Assembly: GCF_018502625.1 (NCBI RefSeq)
Contig: NZ_CP075566.1
Coordinates: forward strand, 4,574,001 to 4,638,000
Reading direction: 5' to 3'
Source: Pseudomonas hormoni
GTDB lineage: Bacteria; Pseudomonadota; Gammaproteobacteria; Pseudomonadales; Pseudomonadaceae
Length of the DNA: 64,000 nt
The notes under the pieces were generated by a model. It searched no databases. It saw nothing but the letters and a program-made list of their open reading frames with translations, and was not told the DNA's origin. The translations under genes and the position numbers were made by a program. Positions 1 through 9,300 of the stretch are shown here, one piece after another. Position 1 is the first letter of the stretch, and each line of letters starts with the position of its first letter.

Positions 1-7
1 CCATATC

Positions 8-53
8 GGGGAGCGCTTCGCACTCCAGCGGGAGCAAGCTCCCTCGCCACAGG
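8..53. repeat. Right end of a composite REP-like repeat, cut by the window edge
   Basis: The segment ends in AGCGGGAGCAAGCTCCCTCG followed by CCACAGG, preceded by a CTTCGCA motif. The same right-hand end closes the two longer repeats at 11550-11677 and 60808-60944, so this is probably the right end of a third copy whose left part lies outside the window. Intergenic, upstream of the CheV gene. Confidence 0.6.
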
Positions 54-176
54 TTCACCGTTTGGCCCCCGACAGGTATTTGGCCTAAAGCCTGCCCCCA
101 ACAAGTCGATAACCCGGCATCGATAGCTTTTGGCGACTTTCCATTCGCCCATCACCTTTTTCCACAGAAGGTTTTT

Positions 177-1079
177 ATGTCCTCCACCAAAGCCCGCGCA
201 GACTCACTTTCGCTTCTGCTGTTTACCTTGCGCAGTGGCAAGCTGATGGCGATCAACCTGCTCAAAGTCAGTGAAATCATCCCCTGCCCGCCGCTGACCA
301 GGCTGCCGGAGTCGCACCCCCACGTCAAAGGCATCGCCACCCTGCGCGGCGCGTCGTTGTCGGTGATAGACCTCAGCCGCGCCATTGGCGAGCGGCCGCT
401 GGAAGACCCGAACGGCGGCTGCCTGATCGTCACTGACGTCAGCCGTTCCAAGCAGGGTCTGCACGTTCAGGCCGTGAGCAAGATCGTCCATTGCCTGACC
501 ACCGATATCCGTCCGCCGCCCTTCGGCTCCGGCGGTGTGCGCTCGTACATCACCGGTGTGACCTCGGTCGACGGCACGCTGGTGCAGGTGCTGGACATCG
601 AAAAAGTCATCCACGGCATCGCCCCGGCGCAGATCGAAATGGCCCCGACCGAGCTGAGCATGGAAGACGCCGAAGTACTGGGCAACGCGCGCATCCTGGT
701 GGTCGACGACAGTCAGGTCGCCTTGCAGCAGTCGGTGCACACCCTGCGCAACCTCGGCCTGCAATGCCACACCGCGCGCAGCGCCAAGGAAGCCATTGAC
801 TGCCTGCTGGACCTGCAAGGCACGGCCCAGCAAATCAACCTGATCGTCTCGGACATCGAAATGTCGGAGATGGACGGCTATGCCTTCACCCGCACCTTGC
901 GCGAAACCCCGGATTTCTCGCACCTGTATGTGCTGCTGCACACGTCACTGGACAGCGCGATGAACAGCGAAAAGGCACGTCTTGCCGGTGCCAACGCGGT
1001 GTTGACCAAGTTCTCCTCGCCGGAGCTGACCAAGTGCCTGATCGAAGCGGCCAAGGCGGTCGCCGAACAGGGTCATTGA
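177..1079 (+). CDS. CheV-type chemotaxis coupling protein (CheW domain + receiver)
   Basis: A 300-residue cytoplasmic signalling protein with a CheW-like coupling domain (about residues 10-155) followed by a response-regulator receiver domain (about 172-293). The receiver keeps the acidic pair D177/D178, the phospho-acceptor D226 (in LIVSDIEMS), T256 and K278, so it should be phosphorylatable by CheA. CheV proteins link methyl-accepting receptors to CheA, and phosphorylation tunes that coupling. The length and domain order are typical of the family. A PAS chemoreceptor lies 1.8 kb downstream on the opposite strand. Pseudomonads carry several CheV paralogues, so I give no numbered symbol. Confidence 0.93.
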   Translation: MSSTKARADSLSLLLFTLRSGKLMAINLLKVSEIIPCPPLTRLPESHPHVKGIATLRGASLSVIDLSRAIGERPLEDPNGGCLIVTDVSRSKQGLHVQAVSKIVHCLTTDIRPPPFGSGGVRSYITGVTSVDGTLVQVLDIEKVIHGIAPAQIEMAPTELSMEDAEVLGNARILVVDDSQVALQQSVHTLRNLGLQCHTARSAKEAIDCLLDLQGTAQQINLIVSDIEMSEMDGYAFTRTLRETPDFSHLYVLLHTSLDSAMNSEKARLAGANAVLTKFSSPELTKCLIEAAKAVAEQGH

Positions 1080-1081
1080 GT

Positions 1082-1564
1082 TTGACCGACGCCTTTTGTT
1101 TTCTGATGCGGCGCAACCTGGCTGAGGTTGCGCCCGCCATCACCTGGCCTCAGGGAATCGTCCTGCACGATTACCGCCCCGAACTGGCAGAAGCCGTTCA
1201 TCGCCTGATGGAACTGGGTTATCTGGAAGGTGGCGGCCGTGTGCCGGCGCTGAATACCTGGCAACAGCGATTCGAGACCGATCCCGAGTACGATCCTTCA
1301 CTGTGCTTCATCGCTCTGGATGCCGACGGCATCGTTGGTGTGTGCCAGTGCTGGACCAGCGCCTACATCAAGAATCTGGTGGTGCACCCGCGCGCTCAGG
1401 GTCGGGGGCTGGGTCGGGCATTGCTGTTGAATGCATTCAATGTGTTTCAGCAGCGTCGTGAAGGGTTTGTGGATTTGAAGGTGCTGGAAGACAACATCCG
1501 GGCGCAGCGATTGTATGAAAGTTGCGGGATGTATATGGTCCGTCGGGAGCCGGTTCCGGCCTGA
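1082..1564 (+). CDS. GNAT family N-acetyltransferase
   Basis: About 160 residues with a GNAT fold. The acetyl-CoA binding motif A is visible as VVHPRAQGRGLGRALL (R/Q-x-x-G-x-G/A pattern), with the C-terminal strand motif NIRAQRLYESCGM. It should transfer an acetyl group from acetyl-CoA to an unknown amine substrate. The frame stays open upstream into the CheV gene. I place the start at TTG 1082, just after the cheV stop; ATG 1106 is an equally acceptable start, and neither has a strong ribosome-binding site. Tight linkage to cheV suggests co-transcription. Substrate not predictable. Confidence 0.85.
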   Translation: MTDAFCFLMRRNLAEVAPAITWPQGIVLHDYRPELAEAVHRLMELGYLEGGGRVPALNTWQQRFETDPEYDPSLCFIALDADGIVGVCQCWTSAYIKNLVVHPRAQGRGLGRALLLNAFNVFQQRREGFVDLKVLEDNIRAQRLYESCGMYMVRREPVPA

Positions 1565-1570
1565 CAGCCC

Positions 1571-1640
1571 CCTTCGCGGGCAAGCCTCGCTCCTACAGGT
1601 AATCACCGTCTCCTGTAGGAGCAAGGCTTGCTCGCGATGA
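1571..1640. repeat. REP doublet (inverted pair)
   Basis: Two head-to-head copies of the common Pseudomonas REP unit (core GTAGGAGCxAGGCTTGCxCGCGA): TTCGCGGGCAAGCCTCGCTC on the left and its near-complement GTAGGAGCAAGGCTTGCTCG on the right, separated by about 15 bp. It sits just after the stop of the acetyltransferase gene and can fold into a long hairpin. Confidence 0.85.
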
Positions 1641-1707
1641 GGCCGACACATTCAACCTCATACCATCAGGCATACTCGGCCCACACATGCCCAAGGATGC
1701 CTGAACA

Positions 1708-2034
1708 ATGAAAACCACCACCCTCACTTTCCTCTGCCTCACTGCCCTCGCCACCCAAACCCAAGCCTCCACCCCTGAAGCCTGGGCCGCCTTCGACAAA
1801 GCCATGCTCGCCAGTTGCATCAAGGCCAGCGGCCTGCAAGACGCCTCCCCCGTCGGCAAAGCCGCACAGTTCGACGACCGGGTCGACTACACCGCCGTGC
1901 TCCTGCAAGGCCGCTACCCGCAAAAACACATGAAAGGACAGCAAGGCACCGAACTGTGCCTCTACAACAAAAAAAGCAAAACCGCCTACGTGACCGAATG
2001 GGACTCCATCCGCCTACCGGCCAAATCCAAGTGA
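1708..2034 (+). CDS. Small exported protein of unknown function
   Basis: A 108-residue protein with a signal peptide (MKTTTLTFLCLTALATQTQA, cleavage probably after residue 20). The mature part of about 88 residues has two cysteines, in the segments LASCIKASG and TELCLYNKK, which could form one disulfide in the periplasm. It ends with a basic tail. I recognise no family. It is flanked by a REP doublet upstream and a YkgJ-type gene downstream, so it may be monocistronic. Confidence 0.7.
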   Translation: MKTTTLTFLCLTALATQTQASTPEAWAAFDKAMLASCIKASGLQDASPVGKAAQFDDRVDYTAVLLQGRYPQKHMKGQQGTELCLYNKKSKTAYVTEWDSIRLPAKSK

Positions 2035-2117
2035 ATGGCGCATAACTTGCTTCGAAGCAGACCTTTGCGGTGACATTCTGTCGCCGTTTCGGGCCCAGAC
2101 AGGCGACTGATCCTTCA

Positions 2118-2867
2118 ATGAATACGACGTTTTCCTGCGTAGGTTGTGGCAAATGCTGCAATGACCACCACGTGCCCCTGACCCTGACAGAAGCCCGGAT
2201 GTGGGCGGCCGACGGCGGTCAGGTGATCGTGCTGGTGGAAGGGTTCCTGGGCAATGGCCTGGGCCTGCCGGTGCAGCAACGCGAACATGCCGAACGCCGT
2301 TCGGTGGTGGTGCAAAGCGGCGCGTCCGAAGCGTTCGTGGCCATCACGTTTGCGGCTTACAACGTCGGTCCCTGCCGGAATCTTGACGAAGACAACCTCT
2401 GCCGTATCTACGAACGCCGGCCGCTGGTGTGCCGTATCTATCCGATGGAAATCAATCCGCACATTCCACTCAACACTTCGATCAAGGAATGCCCGCCCGA
2501 ATCGTGGGAAAAAGGCCCGGACCTGATCGTCGGTGGTGAACTGGTCGATCAGGAACTCGCAGGACTTATCCAGCGTTCCCGTCAGGCGGATCGTGATGAC
2601 ATCCGCACCAAGGATGCGATTTGCGCGTTGCTGGGGATTCGGACTACAGCGCTCAAGGGCGATGGGTTCACCGCGTACCTGCCGGACATGACTGCATTTG
2701 CCACGGTCATCGATCAGGTGGCGCAACAGCCGTCGACGGAGTCGGGCAGTGACTGGCAGTTCCACGTGTCCGGCGACGACATCGCCGGGCAAGTCCTGGC
2801 AGCCGGCGCGCAACTGACCACCGAGGCGCCCGTCAACTACGCGTTCATTTCGTTGCGCGCGGCTTAA
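2118..2867 (+). CDS. YkgJ-family cysteine-cluster protein
   Basis: 249 residues. The N-terminus has a tight cysteine cluster, CVGCGKCC (C7, C10, C13, C14), and a second cysteine pair is seen in GPCRNL, NLCRIY and LVCRIYP. This is the arrangement of the YkgJ/UPF0153 zinc- or iron-binding family, whose biochemical role is not established. The start ATG 2118 places the cysteine cluster at the expected N-terminal position; the frame is open further upstream but those codons do not fit the family. Its stop region overlaps, tail to tail, that of the convergent chemoreceptor gene. Confidence 0.85.
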   Translation: MNTTFSCVGCGKCCNDHHVPLTLTEARMWAADGGQVIVLVEGFLGNGLGLPVQQREHAERRSVVVQSGASEAFVAITFAAYNVGPCRNLDEDNLCRIYERRPLVCRIYPMEINPHIPLNTSIKECPPESWEKGPDLIVGGELVDQELAGLIQRSRQADRDDIRTKDAICALLGIRTTALKGDGFTAYLPDMTAFATVIDQVAQQPSTESGSDWQFHVSGDDIAGQVLAAGAQLTTEAPVNYAFISLRAA

Positions 2868-4447
2868 CGGCGTTCTCGCCAGAACTCCTGCGCCAACTGC
2901 CGCAAATCCCCCGCCAGCCCCGCCACGTCTTCGGAGTTGGCCTGACTTTGCCGGCCTTCGCTTACCGTGACTTCGCAGGCAGAGCGAATGCGGCTGATGT
3001 TGCGGTTGATGTCTTCGCTGACCGTGCTTTGCTCTTCCACCGCCGAGGCGATTTGCAGGCTCATTTGCGTGATTTGATTGACCCGCCGACTGATCGCGTC
3101 CAGCGCATCGGCGGCGCGCCGGGCCTGTTCGACGCTGTTTTCCACCTGCTCACTGCTTTGCTGCATCACCACCACCGCGTCTCGCGTGCCGTTTTGCAGG
3201 GTGCTGATCATGCGCTGAATCTCGTTGGTCGATTGCTGGGTGCGTTGCGCCAGGCCCCGCACTTCGTCGGCGACCACCGCAAAACCGCGCCCGGCATCCC
3301 CGGCGCGCGCCGCCTCGATGGCCGCGTTGAGGGCCAGCAGATTGGTTTGCTCGGCGATGCTGCGAATCACTTCCAGCACCCCGGTAATCTCGCTGCTGTG
3401 CCCTTCCAGCTGATGAATCACCTCGGTGGCGTGCGCCAGTTCCTCGGCCAGACGCAAGACGGCGTGGCGACTCTCACTCACCAGTTGATGACCTTCGCGG
3501 GTTTCGCTGCCGGCCAGATCAGCGGCCTGAGAGGCTTGCTGCGCATGGCTGGCCACCTGCGCCACGCTGGCGGACATCTGGTGAATCGCCGCTGCCACCT
3601 GATCGGTTTCAGCCTGCTGATCCAGCGTACTGTGGTGACTGCTTTGCAAGTGTTCGACCAGTTCCGCCGCATGCCCGGCCAGGCGCTGCGACGCATCGCC
3701 GATGCGCCCCACCACCGCGCCGATCTGCGCTTCGAGCATTTGGAAGGCAAACTCGATCTGGCCGAACTGATCCCGGCGGCCGGTATAAATGCCCTGGCTC
3801 AACGGGTTGTCGGCAATCTGTCGGGCGCGCTCGGTGAGCGCTGTCAGCGGGCGCAACATCAGCCCGGTTCCGACCGCCGCCAAACCGCTGCCGATGACAA
3901 ACGCCAGCATCCCGAACACGGCTGATGACGGGTTGAGCCACACCTCGGCGCCCACCACACAGGCCAGCGTCACACTGAACAGCGCCACCACTTTAAGTCC
4001 CGGTGCGAGCACAGGCAGGCGTTGCGACAGCGGCACCCGACCGTCGCGAAGGTTTGCGTAGGCTTTTTCGGCGGCGTCGATCTGCCGCGCCGAGGGCCGG
4101 GTCCGGACCGACTGATATTCCACCGCCTGACTGTTCTGCGTCACCGGCGTGGCGTAGGCGCTCACCCAATAGTGATCGCCATTCTTGCAGCGATTCTTCA
4201 CCAGCCCCATCCATGAACGGCCACTTTTGAGGGTCTGCCACATATGCGCGAAAGCCGCTGCCGGCATGTCCGGGTGACGCAGCAGGTTGTGCGTCGAACT
4301 CAGCAACTCCTCACGGCTGTAGCCGCAGATTTTGATGAAGTCGTCGTTGGCGTAGGTGATCGCGCTGGTCAGATCGGTGGTCGAGAGGATGTTCGCATCA
4401 GCCGCAACGTCGACATTACGGCCAGTCACCGGGAGGTTGATCTTCAT
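2864..4447 (-). CDS. Aer-like PAS-domain methyl-accepting chemotaxis receptor
   Basis: A 527-residue receptor. An N-terminal PAS domain (about residues 10-120, with GYSREEL, NLLRHPDMP and NRCKNGDHYWV) resembles the FAD-binding PAS of Aer energy-taxis receptors. Next come a paired hydrophobic segment (about 150-200), a HAMP-like linker and a full signalling domain whose hairpin tip carries EQTNLLALNAAIEAARAG. There is no periplasmic ligand domain, so it should sense redox or energy state from inside and signal through CheA/CheW. It ends in WRERR, with no CheR-tethering pentapeptide. A 24-bp imperfect palindrome lies 25 bp upstream of the start. Confidence 0.9.
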   Translation of the reverse strand: MKINLPVTGRNVDVAADANILSTTDLTSAITYANDDFIKICGYSREELLSSTHNLLRHPDMPAAAFAHMWQTLKSGRSWMGLVKNRCKNGDHYWVSAYATPVTQNSQAVEYQSVRTRPSARQIDAAEKAYANLRDGRVPLSQRLPVLAPGLKVVALFSVTLACVVGAEVWLNPSSAVFGMLAFVIGSGLAAVGTGLMLRPLTALTERARQIADNPLSQGIYTGRRDQFGQIEFAFQMLEAQIGAVVGRIGDASQRLAGHAAELVEHLQSSHHSTLDQQAETDQVAAAIHQMSASVAQVASHAQQASQAADLAGSETREGHQLVSESRHAVLRLAEELAHATEVIHQLEGHSSEITGVLEVIRSIAEQTNLLALNAAIEAARAGDAGRGFAVVADEVRGLAQRTQQSTNEIQRMISTLQNGTRDAVVVMQQSSEQVENSVEQARRAADALDAISRRVNQITQMSLQIASAVEEQSTVSEDINRNISRIRSACEVTVSEGRQSQANSEDVAGLAGDLRQLAQEFWRERR

Positions 4448-4471
4448 GGAAAGCGCGCTCGTTGTAGGGAA

Positions 4472-4495
4472 AGAGTCGGCAGGGCTGCTGACTCT
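4472..4495. promoter_or_regulatory. 24-bp imperfect palindrome upstream of the Aer-like receptor gene
   Basis: The outer arms AGAGTC and GACTCT are perfect complements, and inner GCAG/CTGC also pair; 20 of 24 positions are symmetric. It lies 25-48 bp upstream of the receptor start codon, in the probable 5' leader. It could be an operator or an mRNA hairpin; nothing decides between them. Confidence 0.4.
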
Positions 4496-4599
4496 AAGCG
4501 CACTGATTCCACAAACGTTGATCTGGCTCAGGACATGAGCACTTAGCCATCACCGCGATTGAAAACCGCGGCGGATGGCCAATGGCGGGGGGTGGAAAC

Positions 4600-4857
4600 T
4601 CAGCGCTTGCCCATCGAACGACGGGTGCCGGGAGGCGCTGCGCCGGGGGTCTTGGTATGGCCGTTCTTGGCGCCGTTCTTGTACCACGGCTGGCTGGCGG
4701 ATTTCGCGGCGGCCAGTTCACCCGGCTTGAACGGGAACTTGAATGCCGGGATCGCGGCTTTGGTTTCGCTGTCTGCGCTGGAGTCGACGCTGTCTGGCAG
4801 GTCTGCCTGGTCGTCGCTCAAGGCGTCGGCAACCGGCGGTTGTGTCGGGGAAGTCAT
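4600..4857 (-). CDS. Small conserved-looking protein of unknown function
   Basis: 85 residues starting MTSPTQPPVADAL, chosen because a GGAGC ribosome-binding site sits 4-8 nt upstream of ATG 4857. The N-terminal half is rich in D and S and acidic (DALSDDQADLPDSVDSS). The C-terminal half is basic and proline/glycine rich (GELAAAKSASQPWYKNGAKN, then a tail ending RRSMGKR). No membrane segment or signal peptide. The composition suggests a flexible nucleic-acid or protein-binding peptide, but this is inference. Codon use matches neighbouring genes. Confidence 0.6.
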   Translation of the reverse strand: MTSPTQPPVADALSDDQADLPDSVDSSADSETKAAIPAFKFPFKPGELAAAKSASQPWYKNGAKNGHTKTPGAAPPGTRRSMGKR

Positions 4858-4933
4858 GAAAGCTCCGGGTGATGCAATAGAGTCGGGCCCGGTCAGCGAG
4901 CCGCGAAAGGCGGCAGTATACCTCCCCACGCCC

Positions 4934-5088
4934 TTGTAGGAGCGAGCTTGCTCGCGAAAAACGTCCAGTCATAGCGTTCATCCAGGCAGCCTGCGTTTTC
5001 GTTAACGCCCATCGCTGGCAAGCCAGCTCCTACAAGGGACTTGCGTACATCACGAATACTGTAGGAGCCGGCTTGCTGGCGATGAGGC
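4934..5088. repeat. Three REP units
   Basis: Three copies of the GTAGGAGC REP unit in alternating orientation, at about 4934-4959, 5011-5036 and 5060-5088. They occupy most of the 365-bp gap between the small protein gene and the efflux operon. The remainder of that gap carries the palindrome at 5112-5131. Confidence 0.85.
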
Positions 5089-5111
5089 CAGAACAGACAA
5101 CACAAACCCCA

Positions 5112-5131
5112 AACTGACAGCGCCGTCAGTT
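5112..5131. promoter_or_regulatory. 20-bp palindrome, candidate operator of the efflux operon
   Basis: The arms AACTGAC and GTCAGTT are perfect complements separated by AGCGCC; 18 of 20 positions are symmetric. It lies about 90 bp upstream of the adaptor start codon and outside the REP units, so it is a good candidate for a dimeric regulator site (the downstream CopR-type regulator or an unlinked TetR-type repressor). I found no convincing -35/-10 pair to place it against. Confidence 0.45.
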
Positions 5132-5222
5132 AGCAGTCACCTTCCTGACCGGCGAACAGGTTTATAAAGGGAGGTATAACCCTGACCAAACTCCGTCCAC
5201 CCAGCCCCGGCGCCCCACTCGC

Positions 5223-6383
5223 ATGCGAATTCAGAAAAAACCCGCCTTGATCGCCGCCCTTCTGATTGTCCTGGCAGCGCTGGGCGTGTGGTATGCCACC
5301 AAACCCGTGACGGCGAAACTCGCCGCGCCCACGGCGATTCCGGTCCGGGTGGTGAACGTCGCCGAAAAAGACGTCCCGCGCTACGTCAGCGGCATCGGCT
5401 CGGTGCTGTCTTTGCACAGTGTGGTGGTACGCCCGCAGATCGACGGCATCCTCACTAAAATCCTGGTCAAGGAAGGTCAGTTGGTGAATAAGGGGGACCT
5501 GCTGGCCACCATCGATGACCGCTCGATTCGCGCCAGCCTCGACCAGGCTCGCGCACAACTTGGCGAAAGCCAGGCGCAGCTGCAAGTGGCGCTGGTGAAC
5601 CTCAAGCGCTACAAACTGCTAAGCGTCGACGACGGCGTCTCCAAGCAGACCTACGACCAGCAACAAGCGCTGGTCAACCAGCTCAAGGCCACTGCCCAAG
5701 GCAATCAGGCTTCGATTGATGCCGCGCAAGTGCAGCTCTCCTACACCCAGATTCGTTCGCCGGTCAGCGGTCGCGTCGGTATTCGCACGGTGGACGAAGG
5801 CAACTTCCTGCGCATGACCGACACCCAAGGCTTGTTCACGGTGACCCAGATCGACCCGATTGCCGTGGAGTTTTCCCTGCCGCAGCAAATGCTGCCGACC
5901 CTGCAAGGCCTTATCAACGATCCGGAGCACGCTCAGGTGAAGGCCTACATCGGTGCCGACACCGACGGCGAAACCGGCAACCTGCTGGGCGAGGGTCATC
6001 TGACCCTGATCGACAACCAGATCAATGCCAACACCGGGACCATCCGCGCCAAGGCCGAATTCAACAACCCCGGACAGAAACTCTGGCCGGGCCTGCTGGT
6101 GACGGTAAAGATTCAGACAGCATTGGATAAAGATGCGCTGGTGGTGCCGCCCACGGTCGTACAACGCGGGCTCGATCAACACTTCGTGTACCGGGTCAAG
6201 GGCGACAAGGTTGAAACCGTCCAGGTGCAGATGGTCCATCAAGGCAGCGGCCAGGACATCATCAAAGGCGTGAAACCGGGCGACGTGCTGGTCAGCGACG
6301 GCCAGTCGCGGCTCAAACCCGGCTCGACCGTGCAGGTACTGACCGCGCCACCGCAAGTGGTCCAGTCGGAGCCGAAGCCATGA
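5223..6383 (+). CDS. RND efflux periplasmic adaptor (MdtA/MexA type)
   Basis: A 386-residue membrane-fusion protein. An N-terminal hydrophobic segment (about residues 8-24) anchors or exports it. It continues with a lipoyl/barrel-sandwich half (VVRPQIDGILTKILVKEGQL), an alpha-helical hairpin (about 100-165), the second lipoyl half (IRSPVSGRVGIRTVDEGNFL) and beta-barrel/membrane-proximal domains. It should bridge the RND pump to an outer-membrane channel. Its last bases ATGA overlap the start of the pump gene. The ATG has no ribosome-binding site; the only strong one (AAGGGAGG, about 5167-5174) is about 50 nt upstream. Confidence 0.93.
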   Translation: MRIQKKPALIAALLIVLAALGVWYATKPVTAKLAAPTAIPVRVVNVAEKDVPRYVSGIGSVLSLHSVVVRPQIDGILTKILVKEGQLVNKGDLLATIDDRSIRASLDQARAQLGESQAQLQVALVNLKRYKLLSVDDGVSKQTYDQQQALVNQLKATAQGNQASIDAAQVQLSYTQIRSPVSGRVGIRTVDEGNFLRMTDTQGLFTVTQIDPIAVEFSLPQQMLPTLQGLINDPEHAQVKAYIGADTDGETGNLLGEGHLTLIDNQINANTGTIRAKAEFNNPGQKLWPGLLVTVKIQTALDKDALVVPPTVVQRGLDQHFVYRVKGDKVETVQVQMVHQGSGQDIIKGVKPGDVLVSDGQSRLKPGSTVQVLTAPPQVVQSEPKP

Positions 6384-9300
6384 AGGGCCACGGCTCAGTT
6401 TCGGCGTGGTGCATCGATCATCCGGTGGCGACGATCCTGCTGACGTTTGCCCTGGTGTTGCTGGGTGTCATCGCCTTCCCACGCCTGCCGATTGCACCGC
6501 TGCCGGAAGCCGAATTCCCGACCATCCAGGTCGCCGCGCAACTCCCCGGCGCTAGCCCGGAAACCATGGCGTCGTCGGTGGCCACGCCGCTTGAAGTGCA
6601 ATTCAGCGCCATCCCCGGCGTGACCCAGATGACCTCAAGCAGCGCCCTTGGCTCGACCAACCTGACCCTGCAATTCACCCTCGACAAAAGCATCGACACT
6701 GCCGCGCAGGAAGTGCAGGCCGCGATCAACACCGCCGCCGGCAAACTGCCCAAGGACATGCCGAACCTACCGACGTGGCGCAAGGTCAACCCGGCCGATA
6801 GCCCGGTGCTGATTCTCAGCATCAACTCAACCTTAATGCCCGGTCCCGAACTCAGCGATCTGGTGGAAACCCTGCTGTCCCGTCAGATCAGTCAGATCGA
6901 CGGCGTAGGACAGATCAACATCACCGGCCAGCAACGTCCGGCGATTCGCGTTCAAGCCTCGGCGGACAAACTCGCCGCCATCGGCCTGACGCTGGCGGAC
7001 ATTCGCCTGGCCATTCAGCAAACCAGTCTCAACCTGGCCAAAGGTGCGTTGTACGGCGAGTCGAGTATCTCGACGCTGTCCACCAACGACCAATTATTCC
7101 ACCCGGACGAATACAGCCAGCTCATCGTTTCCTACAAGGACGGTGCGCCGGTTCACCTGAAGGATGTGGCGAAAGTCGTCAACGGTTCGGAAGATGCCTA
7201 CGTGCAAGCCTGGGCCGGCGACAAACCCGGGGTGAACCTAGTGATTTCCCGGCAGCCGGGCGCCAACATCGTCGAGACCGTGGACCGCATCCAGGCTGCC
7301 CTGCCCGGCCTCGAAGCGATGTTGCCGGCCTCGGTGCAGGTCAAGGTGTTGATCGATCGGACCCAGACCATCCGCGCCTCGTTGCATGAAGTGGAAGTCA
7401 CCCTGCTGATCGCGATCATGCTGGTGGTCGCGGTGATGGCGTTGTTCCTGCGCCAATGGTCGGCGACGCTGATCGTGTCGGCGGTACTGGGTGTTTCGCT
7501 GGTCGCCAGTTTTGCCCTGATGTACATCATGGGCTTCAGCCTGAACAACCTGACGCTGGTGGCGATCGTGGTGGCCGTGGGGTTTGTGGTCGACGATGCG
7601 ATCGTGGTGGTGGAGAACATTCACCGACATCTGGAGGCCGGCGACGGCATGCGCGAAGCAGCGATCAAAGGCGCCGGCGAGATTGGTTTCACGGTGGTCT
7701 CGATCAGTTTCTCGCTGGTGGCGGCGTTCATCCCGTTGCTGTTCATGGGCGGCGTGGTCGGGCGGCTGTTCAAGGAATTCGCTCTGACGGCCACGTCTAC
7801 GATCATGATTTCAGTGGTGGTGTCGCTGACCCTGGCGCCGACGCTGGCGGCGCTGTTCATGCGCGCCCCGGTGCATCACGCCCACAGCAAACCCACGTTC
7901 GGCGAACGGTTGCTGGCGTGGTACGAAAAAGGCCTGCGTCGCGCCCTCGCCCATCAGAAATTGATGATCGGTGTGTTTGGCTTGTCTCTCGGTCTGGCCA
8001 TTGCCGGTTACATCTTCATTCCGAAAGGTTTCTTCCCGGTCCAGGACACCGGTTTTGTCCTCGGCACCACCGAAGCGGCCGCCGACATTTCCTACCCCGA
8101 CATGGTGAAAAAACACCTGGCGATGGCGGAAATCGTCGCGGCAGACCCGGCGGTCGCGGCGTTTTCCCACTCCGTCGGCGTCTCGGGCAGCAACCAGACC
8201 ATCGCCAACGGCCGCTTCTGGATCTCCCTGAAAAAACGCGGTGACCGCGACGTCTCGGCCAGCGAGTTCATCGACCGGATTCGTCCGCAACTGATGGCAG
8301 TGCCGGGCATCGTGCTCTATCTGCGCGCCGGTCAGGACATCAACCTCAGCTCTGGCCCGAGTCGCGCGCAATACCAATACGTGCTCAAGAGCAACGACGG
8401 CGCGACCCTCAGCACCTGGACCCAGCGCCTGACGGAAAAACTGCGTGCCAACCCGGCGTTCCGCGACATTTCCAACGACCTGCAACTGGGCGGCAGCATC
8501 ACGCACATCAGCATCGACCGCAGCGCCGCAGCGCGTTTCGGCCTGACCGCCAGCGATGTCGACGAAGCGCTTTATGACGCGTTCGGTCAGCGGCAGATCA
8601 ACGAATTCCAGACCCAGATCAACCAGTACAACGTAATTCTGGAACTGGACACCAAGCAACGCGGCAAGGCCGAAAGCCTCAACTATTTCTACCTGCGCTC
8701 CCCCCTCAGCGGGGAAATGGTGCCGCTGTCGGCGCTGGCGAAATTCGATGCGCCTACCGTGGGCCCATTGTCGATTGCCCATGACGGCATGTTTCCGGCC
8801 GCCAACCTGTCGTTCAACCTGGCACCCGGTGTGGCGTTGGGCGATGCCGTCATCATGCTCAATCAGGCCAAGGCTGAAATCGGCATGCCGGCAGCCATGA
8901 GCGGCAACTTCCAGGGCGCGGCCCAGGCGTTCCAGAGTTCGCTGGCCAGCCAGCCGTGGCTGATTCTGGCGGCGCTGGTGGCGGTGTACATCATTCTCGG
9001 CGTGCTCTACGAGAGCTTCGTCCATCCGCTGACCATCATCTCGACGCTGCCATCGGCGGGGCTCGGGGCGGTGATCATGTTGTGGATTTGCGGCCAGGAC
9101 TTTTCGATCATGGCGCTGATCGGGCTGGTGCTGTTGATCGGGATCGTGAAGAAAAACGGCATCCTGATGATCGACTTTGCATTGGAGGCCCAACGCAAGG
9201 GCGGCTTGCCACCGGAAGAAGCGATCTATCAGGCCTGCATCACGCGGTTCCGGCCGATCATCATGACCACCCTCGCCGCCCTGCTCGGCGCACTGCCGCT

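Noticed and set aside
4478..4502. Possible FliA (sigma28) promoter for the Aer-like receptor
   Set aside because: A GCCGACTC block resembles the -10 element, but the only TAGAG box is about 3 bp too close, so I do not call it.
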